The notes beneath the pieces were generated by a model that was not told the DNA's origin, did not search any database, and saw nothing but the letters and a program-made list of their open reading frames with translations. DNA of 64,000 nt from Lachnospiraceae bacterium (GTDB lineage: Bacteria > Bacillota > Clostridia > Lachnospirales > Lachnospiraceae). Both the position numbers and the translations under genes were made by a program. The DNA lies in contig CP107199.1 of the NCBI GenBank assembly GCA_025758065.1, positions 1,299,501 to 1,363,500 on the forward strand. Reading direction: 5' to 3'. Below, piece after piece: positions 42,868 to 51,977 of this stretch. Each line of letters opens with the position of its first letter. Position 1 is the stretch's first letter.

Positions 42868-44049
42868 TTAGCCAGTAATATGCCGAGTTGCTTCTTCTAC
42901 AGATGCTCCGAGAATTTTCATTGTCTCGATAGTCAAAGCAACATATTGCTTAACAGTTTCTTCGGTCATATAAGGGATGGGATTCTCTGCATGGTACATA
43001 TCACAAGTCACCAAATTAATAACAGCAGCTGTTCTTGGAATCATACCTGCTCCACCGATTTGCTCGTGGAGTTCGTTACTCATAAAACTGACACCGCCGC
43101 AATCTTGACTAACAGTCAGCGCTAAGTCTCCAATAATCGATATTTTCTCAAAACTTGTTTCTGCATCATGAAGCGCCTTACCAAGCTGGACTATTTTATC
43201 AGCAACCATTTGCGTATTTTTACGCAGCCCTCCGGGTCCACGTTTCATTCCGCCTTTCCTATAATATACTGGAAGCCCCAGCTTTTTTCCTGCCTCCATA
43301 AATGCTCTGGCTACATATGGATTATCGTCTTCTTCATCTGCCCGAACAAAATAGGTATTTTCCGTTAAGCCATCGGAAAAACTAGAATAAATCATAGCTT
43401 CGACAACCAAAGTCGGCAAATGATCCATGCCAAGGGAACGAATAACTTTCCCTTTTGCACCACAAGTTGAATTTCCCTCAAGATCCTCCAGAGGACCAAG
43501 TCCCCCCTTTGACGCATTTACTGTGGCAAGAATAGATACGTCGATACCATCAATATTTACAACTGTACCAGCAATCTGACCGATATTATCGCCAACATCC
43601 TCAACACAGTGAACAAAATTTTGAGAGAAATTGACAACAAACCCATTTACAGCTGCATTTGCCAAAGCAGTCTGCAATGCAACCGGCGTTTCTGAGATAC
43701 CTTGTCCGTAAAAACGTCCGAAAACATCCAGCACCAACGTATGTGTATTGATAACCTCTTTTCCAATGAGTTTCCGGATCATCTTTTTTTCCTGGGGTGT
43801 AATGTCTCGCCGCGCATACCCTTTTCCAATGCCACCGTTCTTCATAACAGCCGTAATCCAATTTCCATCAAAAAGAATATCCTCTAATTCCATAGAAATT
43901 CCCGATGCTTCTTTTAAAATTTCCAGAACTGTAGATAATCCCGAAGAGTCATCCTGAACCTGATTATTCAAACTGTGGCAATGACCACACCCTACGTGCC
44001 CAGCAATGGCCACAATACCTTCTTTTTTTTCACTAAAACAAATACTCAT
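42868..44049 (-). CDS. Unrecognised 393-residue protein in the sulfur cluster
   Basis: I do not recognise the family. The protein is soluble, with no signal peptide or membrane helix. Near the start it has GHVGCGHCHSLNNQVQDDSS, a Cys/His cluster that could bind a metal. Glycine-rich turns follow (KGGLGPLEDLEGNSTCGAKG, RKGGMKRGPGGLRKN), and late in the chain there is LTVSQDCGGVSFMS. The pattern suggests an enzyme. ATG 44049 has GGGAGG 8 nt upstream. It lies 27 nt after the TauE-family permease gene on the same strand, so the two are probably one operon. Confidence 0.7.
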   Translation of the reverse strand: MSICFSEKKEGIVAIAGHVGCGHCHSLNNQVQDDSSGLSTVLEILKEASGISMELEDILFDGNWITAVMKNGGIGKGYARRDITPQEKKMIRKLIGKEVINTHTLVLDVFGRFYGQGISETPVALQTALANAAVNGFVVNFSQNFVHCVEDVGDNIGQIAGTVVNIDGIDVSILATVNASKGGLGPLEDLEGNSTCGAKGKVIRSLGMDHLPTLVVEAMIYSSFSDGLTENTYFVRADEEDDNPYVARAFMEAGKKLGLPVYYRKGGMKRGPGGLRKNTQMVADKIVQLGKALHDAETSFEKISIIGDLALTVSQDCGGVSFMSNELHEQIGGAGMIPRTAAVINLVTCDMYHAENPIPYMTEETVKQYVALTIETMKILGASVEEATRHITG

Positions 44050-44076
44050 ATTGAAATCCTCCCACATTCAGTCATT

Positions 44077-44784
44077 TTACAGTATAAGGGTCAATGCAGA
44101 GATGATCAGCAGAATATATACGATTCGCAGGAACTTCTGCCGATCCAGCTTCTGAGCTAGTTTTCCACCAATCCATACGCCCAGGAATACTGCAGGTAGA
44201 CCAATCAAAATATTAGTAATATTGGAAGTAGTAAACAGTCCACTAGAAATTTGCTGAACCATCATGGAAGCGTTCATAAAAATCCAAATTAATCCAAGAG
44301 TTCCACGATGCGCATTAGTATCTTTGATTTTCTTAGATACATAAATGATAAGCAGAGGACCTCCGGAAACAAAGAGTCCCTGAAAAAGGCCTGCCATAAA
44401 AAGGACAATGATCAATCCAATTTCATTAAAATCCAGACTCCCTTTGTAGAACATCTCCTTCAATGCAACCAAGATAATAAAAACAGCGTAAATATAGAGT
44501 AAAATATTGCCTTCAACAATATTTGTCAAAGCCATTCCGGTACCGAGACCCAGTCCCATCAAAATAATAATTTTAATGGCTTCTTTCCATTCCAGCTTCC
44601 GGAAATTTTTAACAAAAAGAATGACAGAACTGACCAAACCAAACGTATTTACTGCAACCTTTGCAGGGATTAAACCAAGAATGTTGATTGAAGGGGGCAT
44701 TGCCAGAAGAGAACCCGCAAAACCTGTCAATCCCTGAATGATATTGGCAATAAAGATAGCAACCGCAAACAATACATGTTCCAT
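44077..44784 (-). CDS. TauE/SafE-family sulfite/organosulfonate permease
   Basis: A 235-residue membrane protein with about 7-8 helices. The family start IIQGLTGFAGSLLAMPPSI and the second-half motif LFQGLFVSGGPLLIIYVSKK are the two TauE repeats. Family members export sulfite, sulfoacetate or other sulfur anions. It is transcribed divergently from the LysR regulator at 45059 and upstream of the unrecognised gene. The 274-bp gap to LysR holds several TATAAT-like hexamers. Confidence 0.85.
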   Translation of the reverse strand: MEHVLFAVAIFIANIIQGLTGFAGSLLAMPPSINILGLIPAKVAVNTFGLVSSVILFVKNFRKLEWKEAIKIIILMGLGLGTGMALTNIVEGNILLYIYAVFIILVALKEMFYKGSLDFNEIGLIIVLFMAGLFQGLFVSGGPLLIIYVSKKIKDTNAHRGTLGLIWIFMNASMMVQQISSGLFTTSNITNILIGLPAVFLGVWIGGKLAQKLDRQKFLRIVYILLIISALTLIL

Positions 44785-45058
44785 AACCGCACCTCAATAA
44801 GTATATTTTTTTTAATGCATGACTACTTCGCAATTCTGCCGTAAAAACGATTATGCTAGCAAAATTAACGTTTTCCAAACCCAAACGACTTTTGTGCACT
44901 AATCATATATTTGGATGACATAATTATATTCTTTATATAGAAAAGGTACAATAACTTATTTACAATATCGTGTTATAATATATACGTTATAATAAAAGTA
45001 GTATAATATTGATATTAGCACAAAATCACGCCACTTCTTGGAGAAAGAGAGAGAAATT

Positions 45059-46021
45059 ATGCTTAAAATGGAATATTTTTACTATATGAAGGAAGTATGC
45101 CAGACAGGATCCATTAATCGTGCAGCAGAAAATCTATATATATCTCAACCTTATCTCAGCCAGACTCTCAGGAAAATAGAGCAGCAGTTGGGAGTAACTC
45201 TGCTGAAGCGCAGCAACAAAGGGATTTCTCTTACAGATGCTGGAAAAGAATTTTTGAATATCTCAAAGGAAATTATTCAGCTTACACAACAGGCAGAATC
45301 TTTACACAATCAATATGAATGTGGTTCCCAAGAGCTAAACATAAGCAGTATGCCATCATTTACAATGATGAACTTGTTTCAGCAATTTTTAAGAAGCGGT
45401 TCCTCCAAAAAATTTGTGGGAAATCTTATTGAAATGCCAAACGGGCAGGTCCCAGATGAAGTTTATCGTGGAAATTGTAATATTGGGTTACATTATGTAA
45501 CATCCAGTCAATATGAAGCATCCATTCAAAAATTTCATTCTATGGGCATGGTATTTACCCCGTTGGTAAATGAACCACTATATGCTGTATTGAACACCAA
45601 GTCTCCTTTGTCCAAACTGGACAAGATTTATCTGGAGCAACTTCATGGAATGAATTTTCTTGCAGAATATATCAAAATTTCTGGAAAAAAGAAACCCGTT
45701 GAAAACAATCCCTTGCCCAATGTTTTCTTCAGGCAGCAGGGGGGGCCTGTGTTTAACAACAACCGTAGTATGTTACATTATCTTACAATGAGTGAAAATA
45801 GCTACTGTGTAGGGCAAAAGTCGTTAAATCTTTGCAATCCATTTGTTGATATGGGACAACTTGTATATGTCCCGTTTGCAGATATAAATATTAGATTTAT
45901 CACAGGGTATCTGACATCGGAATCGCAGAATTCTTCCCTACAGGAAGAACAGTTTTTATCCATGCTAGAGGGCTACTTTGACCAATACTGTGAAAATATG
46001 TTTACGTGGGAAAAGGCATGA
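45059..46021 (+). CDS. LysR-family transcriptional regulator of the sulfur cluster
   Basis: A 320-residue regulator. The DNA-binding helix-turn-helix is MKEVCQTGSINRAAENLYIS then QPYLSQTLRKIEQQLG. The rest is a LysR sensor domain. It is divergent from the TauE-type permease and upstream of the CuyA/DcyD and exporter genes, so it could control both arms. ATG 45059 is preferred to TTG 45038. Base use is more AT-rich than in neighbouring housekeeping genes, which may point to transfer. Confidence 0.87.
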   Translation: MLKMEYFYYMKEVCQTGSINRAAENLYISQPYLSQTLRKIEQQLGVTLLKRSNKGISLTDAGKEFLNISKEIIQLTQQAESLHNQYECGSQELNISSMPSFTMMNLFQQFLRSGSSKKFVGNLIEMPNGQVPDEVYRGNCNIGLHYVTSSQYEASIQKFHSMGMVFTPLVNEPLYAVLNTKSPLSKLDKIYLEQLHGMNFLAEYIKISGKKKPVENNPLPNVFFRQQGGPVFNNNRSMLHYLTMSENSYCVGQKSLNLCNPFVDMGQLVYVPFADINIRFITGYLTSESQNSSLQEEQFLSMLEGYFDQYCENMFTWEKA

Positions 46022-46093
46022 ACTGTGTGAAATTTTATATTTGAGGCTCTCGGCTAAGTCTAAACATTTTTATCCAAAACAAAAATTAATAAT

Positions 46094-46175
46094 AAGCAGT
46101 ACCGCACAAACCGTGTTTGTGAATCGCAGAATGTTTAAATGGTTCACACGATTGCTTTGTTCGATACTGCTTTTT
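46094..46175 (+). terminator. Long hairpin after the LysR gene
   Basis: AAGCAGTACCG and CGATACTGCTT pair across about 60 nt that contain a second inner stem (CACAAACCGTGTTTGTG), followed by TTTTTG. Confidence 0.5.
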
Positions 46176-46306
46176 GTTATATGTATATAGTTATAACATA
46201 CTATTGAAAAGCCGTATCTTCACTACATTATGTAATTGATGTTATTATGATGCCAGATGGACGTACAGTCATCCAAAAAAAATTACCTATACGGAGGAAT
46301 AATGTT

Positions 46307-47314
46307 ATGAATCTTGCCAAATTTTCCAGAAGAAGATACACCTATTATGATACCCCAATTGAGTATCTGGCCAATCTAACCAAGGTTATGGGTGGTCCTA
46401 ATATCTACATGAAGCGCGATGATCTGCTTGGGCTAACCGGTGGTGGAAATAAGACCAGAAAGTTAGAATTTCTGATGGCTGAGGCACTGGAGCAGGGTTG
46501 TGATACGATTCTGACCTGTGGAGCTGTGCAATCTAACCACTGCCGTCTGACTCTGGCAGCAGCTGTTAAGGAAGGACTGAAATGCCAGCTGGTGCTGGAA
46601 GAGCGTGTGGCTCATAGCTACAATCCTGAAGCATCCGGCAATAACTTCCTGTTCAACCTTTTAGGCGTAGAAGCCGTTCGGGTAGTTCCTGGCGGAACCG
46701 ATATGCTTGGGGCTCTGAATCAGTTGGCTGATGAATTGCGTGCACAGGGACGTAAACCTTATGTAGTTCCAGGTGGCGGTTCTAACCCTCTTGGTGCCCT
46801 TGGCTATGTATCTTGCGCACAAGAGCTGCTGCAGCAGTCCTTCGATATGGGAGTAAACTTCGATCATATTATTTGCCCATCTGGATCCACTGGAACTCAT
46901 GCCGGAGTGTTATCTGGTATTCTGGGCAATAATGCTAATATTCCAGTCACAGGAATTAGCGTCAACCGTAAAAAGGAAATTCAGACTGATGCCGTTTTCA
47001 ACCTGACACAGCGTACTATGGATTTACTCGACTGTGAAAATAAGCCTACCAAGGATAAAGTTGTTGTATTTGACGACTATGTTGGTCCTGGCTATTCCCT
47101 GCCTACTCAGGGCATGGTTGATGCTGTCCAGCTTCTGGCTCGTACAGAAGCAATCCTGATGGATCCTGTGTATACAGGCAAAACTATGGCTGGTTTCCTT
47201 GATCTGATCAGAAAAGGATACTTTGAAGGATGCAAAAATGTTCTGTTCTTGCATACTGGTGGTTCTCCTGCACTGTTTGCTTATGAAAACACTATTCTCA
47301 ACGGTGTAGAATAA
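46307..47314 (+). CDS. PLP-dependent D-cysteine desulfhydrase / L-cysteate sulfo-lyase
   Basis: A 335-residue fold-type II PLP enzyme of the DcyD/CuyA group. The PLP lysine lies in LTGGGNKTRKLEFL. CGAVQSNHCRLT, VPGGGSNPLGALGYV and DPVYTGKTMAGFLD follow the family closely. DcyD makes pyruvate, ammonia and sulfide from D-cysteine; CuyA releases sulfite from L-cysteate. The presence of a PF03601-type exporter next door, as in cuyA-cuyZ clusters, favours cysteate, but this is inference. GGAGG is 8 nt before ATG 46307. Confidence 0.85.
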   Translation: MNLAKFSRRRYTYYDTPIEYLANLTKVMGGPNIYMKRDDLLGLTGGGNKTRKLEFLMAEALEQGCDTILTCGAVQSNHCRLTLAAAVKEGLKCQLVLEERVAHSYNPEASGNNFLFNLLGVEAVRVVPGGTDMLGALNQLADELRAQGRKPYVVPGGGSNPLGALGYVSCAQELLQQSFDMGVNFDHIICPSGSTGTHAGVLSGILGNNANIPVTGISVNRKKEIQTDAVFNLTQRTMDLLDCENKPTKDKVVVFDDYVGPGYSLPTQGMVDAVQLLARTEAILMDPVYTGKTMAGFLDLIRKGYFEGCKNVLFLHTGGSPALFAYENTILNGVE

Positions 47315-47345
47315 TTGCTGTTACATCCTGATTTATAACGAATCA

Positions 47346-47373
47346 CCAGGGGGTGCCATTGGCACCCCCCTGG
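47346..47373 (+). terminator. Terminator after the CuyA/DcyD gene
   Basis: CCAGGGGGTGCC / GGCACCCCCCTGG with a 3-nt loop, followed by a T-rich ATCTATTTTC. Confidence 0.75.
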
Positions 47374-47496
47374 AATCTATTTTCTCATCTCGCTGTATTC
47401 TCAATAGATCATCGTAGAAAAATTTTAGGGAATTATTGCTGATCTTGCGGCAATAAACAATGCTTATGCTCAATTCTTCTCCGCCCTTTTCCTACT

Positions 47497-47571
47497 AGTA
47501 CATCGTTTCGTAAATAACTGTACTGATCCGCAGACAAGTGAGTGGTATAGTTATTTCGAAAACGATGTACT
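47497..47571. mobile_element. Family C MITE-like element, internally deleted (75 bp)
   Basis: It shares the first ~30 and last ~43 bp with the 161-bp element at 37113-37273 and lacks the middle. The ends are flanked by CT...AG, giving CTAGTACATCG and CGATGTACTAG. Confidence 0.8.
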
Positions 47572-47786
47572 AGGGCGGCTTGTCAGATATCTTGTCTGCC
47601 CAAAGAAGCTCTCGTGGAGATTGAATGCATTGCTGCATGTGATTGAATCACAATCCTTCACTCGGAATACAGACCAGCGCACACGGTATGATACAAATAT
47701 GTGCAAATAAATTCAAATGTTGTTCAAGAGCATGTTTTTTAGAGGATACAATATTTGTCTCGATAGGAACATCGGAAGGAGTACAC

Positions 47787-48854
47787 ATGAGTCAAAAACA
47801 AAATAGCATAAAATATGGAAAAATGTTTGCTATTATATTATGCCTTATCATTGGAGCATTAGCAAATCAGAGCACTTCGCTACAAAAGGTCTTACTTGGA
47901 CGCACAGTTATTGGCGGACCGATGGTTGCCTTGCTGGTTACCATGGTTTTCTGCAATTTGTTACCCACGGTGAGTAAAGAATTCAAAGAAGGTACCACCT
48001 ATTGCTCAAAACAATTCTTAAATTGGGGTACTATTGCAACTGGTGGAACACTAAGCTTTGCGGCAATTCTCGGAACCGGTGTAAAGGCGTTGCCTCTGAT
48101 TGTTATCAATATTATTCTTAGCTTTAGTGTTGCACTTTTAATTGGCAAAAAACTAGGCGTTACCCAAAATACTTCCATTTTAGTTGGTGGAGGCACTGCT
48201 ATTTGTGGAGGTACCGCTATTGCAACATTAAGTCGTATAATTAAAGCGAAAGAAGAGGAAATTGCTTTTGCAATGGCAGCAATTTTCCTCTTCGATACAC
48301 TGGCAGCATTTTCTTATCCGTATTTAATGACCGCATTGGGATTCACTCCAAATCAGTTTGCCTTTGTTGCAGGTGCAGCAATCAATGACACATCCTCTGT
48401 AGCCGGTGCACAGGCAACTTACCAGAGCATGATTGGAGATAGTTCTTTTCAAGGAGCACTTAATGTTAAACTTGTTCGTACAACCATGCTGATATTTGTT
48501 GCTCTGGCATGGACATTTATAATAGCCGCTCAATCAAAAAAGGACAGTGCTGAGTCCCAAAATAGCAGCATCTTTTCGGTGATTCAAAAATCTTTTCCGA
48601 TGTTTATTCTGTGGTTTGTCCTTATGGCAGGTCTGAATACTATAGGCGTGTTCTCTGATACAGGCGTTAGTTTTCTCTCTAAGCTCGGAAAGTTTTTATT
48701 CTCAGCAGCGCTTGCCGGTGTTGGTTTTAAAATTAAGTTTAAAGACGTATTCTCTAAGGGCTTAAAACCGATCGCTTTAGGCGGTGTCACATGGATATGC
48801 GTTGCCTTGTGTTCGTTTGCGTTTGCTTTTATCTTTTCGGGCTACGTTGGCTAA
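47787..48854 (+). CDS. YeiH/CuyZ-family (PF03601) putative sulfite/sulfate exporter
   Basis: A 355-residue membrane protein with about 10-11 helices. LIGALANQ and VGGGTAICGGTAIATLSRII with FVAGAAINDTSSVAGA are the family marks. Relatives next to sulfo-lyases (suyZ, cuyZ) are proposed to export sulfite or sulfate. ATG 47787 has AAGGAG 5 nt upstream; the open frame extends to 47643. A deleted family C element lies in the 470-bp gap to the lyase gene, so the exporter probably has its own promoter. Confidence 0.85.
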   Translation: MSQKQNSIKYGKMFAIILCLIIGALANQSTSLQKVLLGRTVIGGPMVALLVTMVFCNLLPTVSKEFKEGTTYCSKQFLNWGTIATGGTLSFAAILGTGVKALPLIVINIILSFSVALLIGKKLGVTQNTSILVGGGTAICGGTAIATLSRIIKAKEEEIAFAMAAIFLFDTLAAFSYPYLMTALGFTPNQFAFVAGAAINDTSSVAGAQATYQSMIGDSSFQGALNVKLVRTTMLIFVALAWTFIIAAQSKKDSAESQNSSIFSVIQKSFPMFILWFVLMAGLNTIGVFSDTGVSFLSKLGKFLFSAALAGVGFKIKFKDVFSKGLKPIALGGVTWICVALCSFAFAFIFSGYVG

Positions 48855-49291
48855 AAATCATCAGGTTATCTCAAACCATCAAAAGGATTTAATGGGAAGA
48901 AAGTAATCTTTTGCACCGTCTACGCCGAAGTACCGTCTCGTGTAGACTTGCTGTGATACCAACTAAACCTATCTTGAATACCATGCGTACCCTTCCTCTG
49001 TTTGTATCACTACAGGCTTGCGGTAGTACGAACAAAAGAAATAGAATCCGACCTTCTCAAGCCTTTCGTTTGGGAGGGCGATTTTCAGTATAGAGCTGGA
49101 TGATAGCCGCCAATATCTCTTTCTGGAATTGCACGTGCCCATAAAATCTATTTGTGGTCCGTCTTTTACATCCATTATAAACGTTCCTTTTCCGGTACTT
49201 AAGGATAGCTTGCAATTCTTTTTTTCCAGGTATACTTAATAACAGGAGAAGATTTTCCAGGCAAAGTGTCTGGGAAAGAAAGGGGTATATT
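48855..49291. other. Intergenic stretch without a recognised gene
   Basis: No convincing coding sequence was found. On the - strand, FQKEILAAIIQLYTENRPPK near 49080-49140 looks protein-like but belongs to no family I know, and may be a remnant. The stretch precedes the nagB fragment. Confidence 0.4.
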
Positions 49292-49436
49292 ATGGTTATA
49301 TACAAAGCAATAAACTATCAGGACTTAAGCCGGAAAGCTGCTAACATCATTTCCGCCCAGATCATTATGGAACCGGACTGCGTACTGGGGTTGGCAACCG
49401 GTTCTTCACCTGTGGGCACTTATAAACAGCTGATCG
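49292..49436 (+). pseudogene. nagB: Glucosamine-6-phosphate deaminase fragment (5' end of nagB)
   Basis: The first ~47 codons match NagB (RKAANIISAQIIMEPDCVLG, then LATGSSPVGTYKQLI). Similarity stops there, and the frame runs on through a hairpin into unrelated sequence to 49570. A normal NagB has about 240-270 residues, so at least 80% is missing. The start has AAAGGGG, so the fragment may still be expressed. Confidence 0.8.
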
Positions 49437-49464
49437 GACATAAAAATTCGTTTCCATTGTACAT

Positions 49465-49513
49465 AAAAAGGGATACTGCCCGATTCTTTTATCCAGGCAA
49501 TATCCCTTTTTCT
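49465..49513. terminator. Terminator-like hairpin at the nagB break
   Basis: AAAAAGGGATA-CTGCC pairs with GGCA-ATATCCCTTTTT around an AT-rich loop, with runs of A before and T after. It may stop both the truncated nagB RNA and transcription from the other side. Confidence 0.65.
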
Positions 49514-49550
49514 TCGGTTTATTTTACTCTATCTTTTTTTCATTCTCTTC

Positions 49551-50030
49551 TCATTTTACCTGCTTTATAAATGCCGTTATGATACCTGCTATTTTTCTGA
49601 CATCAATGGGTTTTGGCAGGTGAGAATTCATCTCTGTGTCATAGCATTTTTTCACATCTTCAAAGAGTACATTGGCCGTAAGCGCAATGATCGGGATGGT
49701 TTTTGGGTCTGTTCTTTCAAGTGCCCGGATTGCCCTGGTTGCTTACAGTCCGTCCATAACCGGCATCATCACATCTATTAAGATTACATTAAAGGTCCCT
49801 TCCGGTGTATTTAACCGAATTACTGATGATATTTAAAACGATCTCCCGCAGTTTTGTCACATCACAGATCATATATTCATGCTGTACGTCCATGTTGCAT
49901 TGGTACACCAGATTCTTTTTCTTTACAAAAGGTTCAAAAACAGCCTGAAAGGCATCCAAAAGGTCTTTTATATCCCCTCCCGCCTTCTGGTCGGATGCTC
50001 TAACATATTTAGTCCCATGGCTTCCTCATT
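49551..50030 (-). pseudogene. Hybrid sensor histidine kinase remnant with internal deletion
   Basis: On the - strand, pieces of an HATPase domain (MICDVTKLREIVLNIISNSV, then KYTPEGTF) join directly to the middle of a receiver domain (NVILIDVMMPVMDGL, a stop codon at about 49745, then ATRAIRALERTDPKTIPIIA, LTANVLFEDVKKC and HLPKPID). The joint removes the rest of the kinase domain and the start of the receiver. A premature stop and the missing N-terminus make it non-functional. Confidence 0.75.
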
Positions 50031-50083
50031 CCCTTGTAAGGGATAGATCTGGGAAACGATCCCATTTTGTTGTCATATATGGT

Positions 50084-51973
50084 TTAGATCTGTATGATCT
50101 GATGTGTAATACCTTCCTCTTTTAATATTTCTTTCTCCCTCTGATGGCAGGTAAAGATAATACACTGCTTGTCCCAGGCTTTTGAAAGCCATTTCAGGGC
50201 AGTTTTTAAACGGTCATCATCGTATAGAGCGAAGCTGTCATCAAAGATCAGAGGCATATTGCCTTTGTCACCGATAACAAGCTTGGCAGCAGCCAGGCGG
50301 ACGGCCAGATAGATCTGGTCCATGGTGCCGCTGCTGACCTGTTCAATAGGGACAAGGCGGGTTGGTGTGTTCATAAATATATTTAAGTCCTGGTCGATGC
50401 TCATGCTGCGGTAGATGCCGCCGGTAATGCCTTCGATCAGTTCAGAAGCGGTCTTATTTAAGTAAAGCCCAAATGAATCACGGATGGTGGTGGATAAATT
50501 GGTCATTGTATCCTGGGCCAGATCCACAGCATCTAATTCTTCCTGGATGTACTTATTTTCCGCAAGAATATGTTTTAAGTGTTCTGCTTCATTTTTCTTT
50601 GCAGCCAGCTGCTCTAATTTCTGTTCCAGTTCCCACTGGATACGCTGCTGTTTCTCAATCTCTTCAGATACACCATCTTCCGTCTGCTGAAGCCTGCTGA
50701 TCTCTTCAGACATAGTTTTTAAGGTATTTTCTGACTGTTCTACAGCTTTACTTAACCGCAAGAAACCAGCCAGCTTTTCTTCCAGGGCATCCAGGGCTTT
50801 CTGGGAAATAGAAGCATCCTGGAGATGTCTTGAAAAAATTTCCTGAAGCAGCCGTGTTTCGGTATCCAGCTGTTTTTTAAAATGGCGGCTGCGGTTTATT
50901 AACATGATCCCGGCAATCAGGAAAAGAATCCCGCAAAGCCCGCATAAAAGCGCCGGAAGCTGTAACGTGGCAGGTGAGAGCTGTAAAAATCTGGGAGCCA
51001 GACTGGATAACAGGGAAATCCCGGTTTCCGGGGCCAGCAGGAAGAACAAACTGCTTCCGATCCCAAGCATTGCCAGGAACATCAGTAAAAATGCCCCTAC
51101 GGATCTGGAACGCTTATTGCAGGCGGCTTTTGCACTGGCATGATCTTCAAAATGCTGTCTGGTCTCATTGCGGTACTTTTCTACAGATGCCTGGTCTGTA
51201 AACTGGCTGTTTAATAAGATCTGGCGGCCTTTTGCAGCTTTTTCCAGAAGCTGTTCTTTTTCCTTTTGTTTTTTATCTAATTCCTCTTTCACCAGTCCCC
51301 GTTCCTGGCGCTTTGCTGTTAAGTGGTTGGCATATTCAGGGGCAGATATTTCCTGTTCGATCCTTCGGATCTCGCTGAGAGCTGCTGTATAGCTTTTTGC
51401 GGCTTCCGGCACAAAACGGGCTTCTAACTGCTTGCGCTGTGCTTTTAAATAAGCACTGGCCTTTGTGATGTTTAAGGCAATGCTTCCGGAGGTGTTTAAG
51501 TTTGCAATATAATTTCGCAGCTCCGAAACCATTCCACCGTCTGTGGCGCATTTTAACTGTCCAATGCTAATGGTATTATCATAAGCAGTTTCAGACAGGC
51601 CGCAGCGCAGCTTGTCCCATAAAGCCTTGTTATTCTCCTCTTCTTTTCCAGTAGTTTCATTAATGACACAAAGGCGCTTGTCACCTTTCTGGAAACGGCG
51701 CTCGATCCGGTAGATCTGCCCGTCACATTCCACACGGAGATAGCCTTCATAGACACCGCTCTGGGTCCATGGCTGGAATTTGGAGTAGGTATCGTTTTTG
51801 GAAGCACGTCCTCTCTGGCGTTCAATACCAAAGAGCATGCCCTTGATAAATGTATGTAAAGTAGATTTTCCGGCTTCATTTTTTCCGTAGACCACATTTA
51901 AGCCGTCCTGAAAGGAAATATCCCGGTTATGAAATTTTCCAAAGCCGTCAATATGCAGACTGAGTATTTTCAT
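50084..51973 (-). CDS. YhaN/SbcC-like coiled-coil ATPase
   Basis: A 629-residue SMC/Rad50-type ATPase. Walker A is VVYGKNEAGKSTLHTF near 29-44, and the C-terminal Walker B is MPLIFDDSFALYDDDRL. Long coiled coils (about 190-260 and 370-480) flank two hydrophobic helices at about 285-350 (LLMFLAMLGIGSSLFFLL and LCGLCGILFLIAGIMLI), as in the YhaN group. It pairs with the YhaO-like nuclease whose stop is 4 nt upstream of this ATG. Together they should process DNA ends. AGGAGC precedes ATG 51973. Confidence 0.85.
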   Translation of the reverse strand: MKILSLHIDGFGKFHNRDISFQDGLNVVYGKNEAGKSTLHTFIKGMLFGIERQRGRASKNDTYSKFQPWTQSGVYEGYLRVECDGQIYRIERRFQKGDKRLCVINETTGKEEENNKALWDKLRCGLSETAYDNTISIGQLKCATDGGMVSELRNYIANLNTSGSIALNITKASAYLKAQRKQLEARFVPEAAKSYTAALSEIRRIEQEISAPEYANHLTAKRQERGLVKEELDKKQKEKEQLLEKAAKGRQILLNSQFTDQASVEKYRNETRQHFEDHASAKAACNKRSRSVGAFLLMFLAMLGIGSSLFFLLAPETGISLLSSLAPRFLQLSPATLQLPALLCGLCGILFLIAGIMLINRSRHFKKQLDTETRLLQEIFSRHLQDASISQKALDALEEKLAGFLRLSKAVEQSENTLKTMSEEISRLQQTEDGVSEEIEKQQRIQWELEQKLEQLAAKKNEAEHLKHILAENKYIQEELDAVDLAQDTMTNLSTTIRDSFGLYLNKTASELIEGITGGIYRSMSIDQDLNIFMNTPTRLVPIEQVSSGTMDQIYLAVRLAAAKLVIGDKGNMPLIFDDSFALYDDDRLKTALKWLSKAWDKQCIIFTCHQREKEILKEEGITHQIIQI

Positions 51974-51977
51974 GGGC

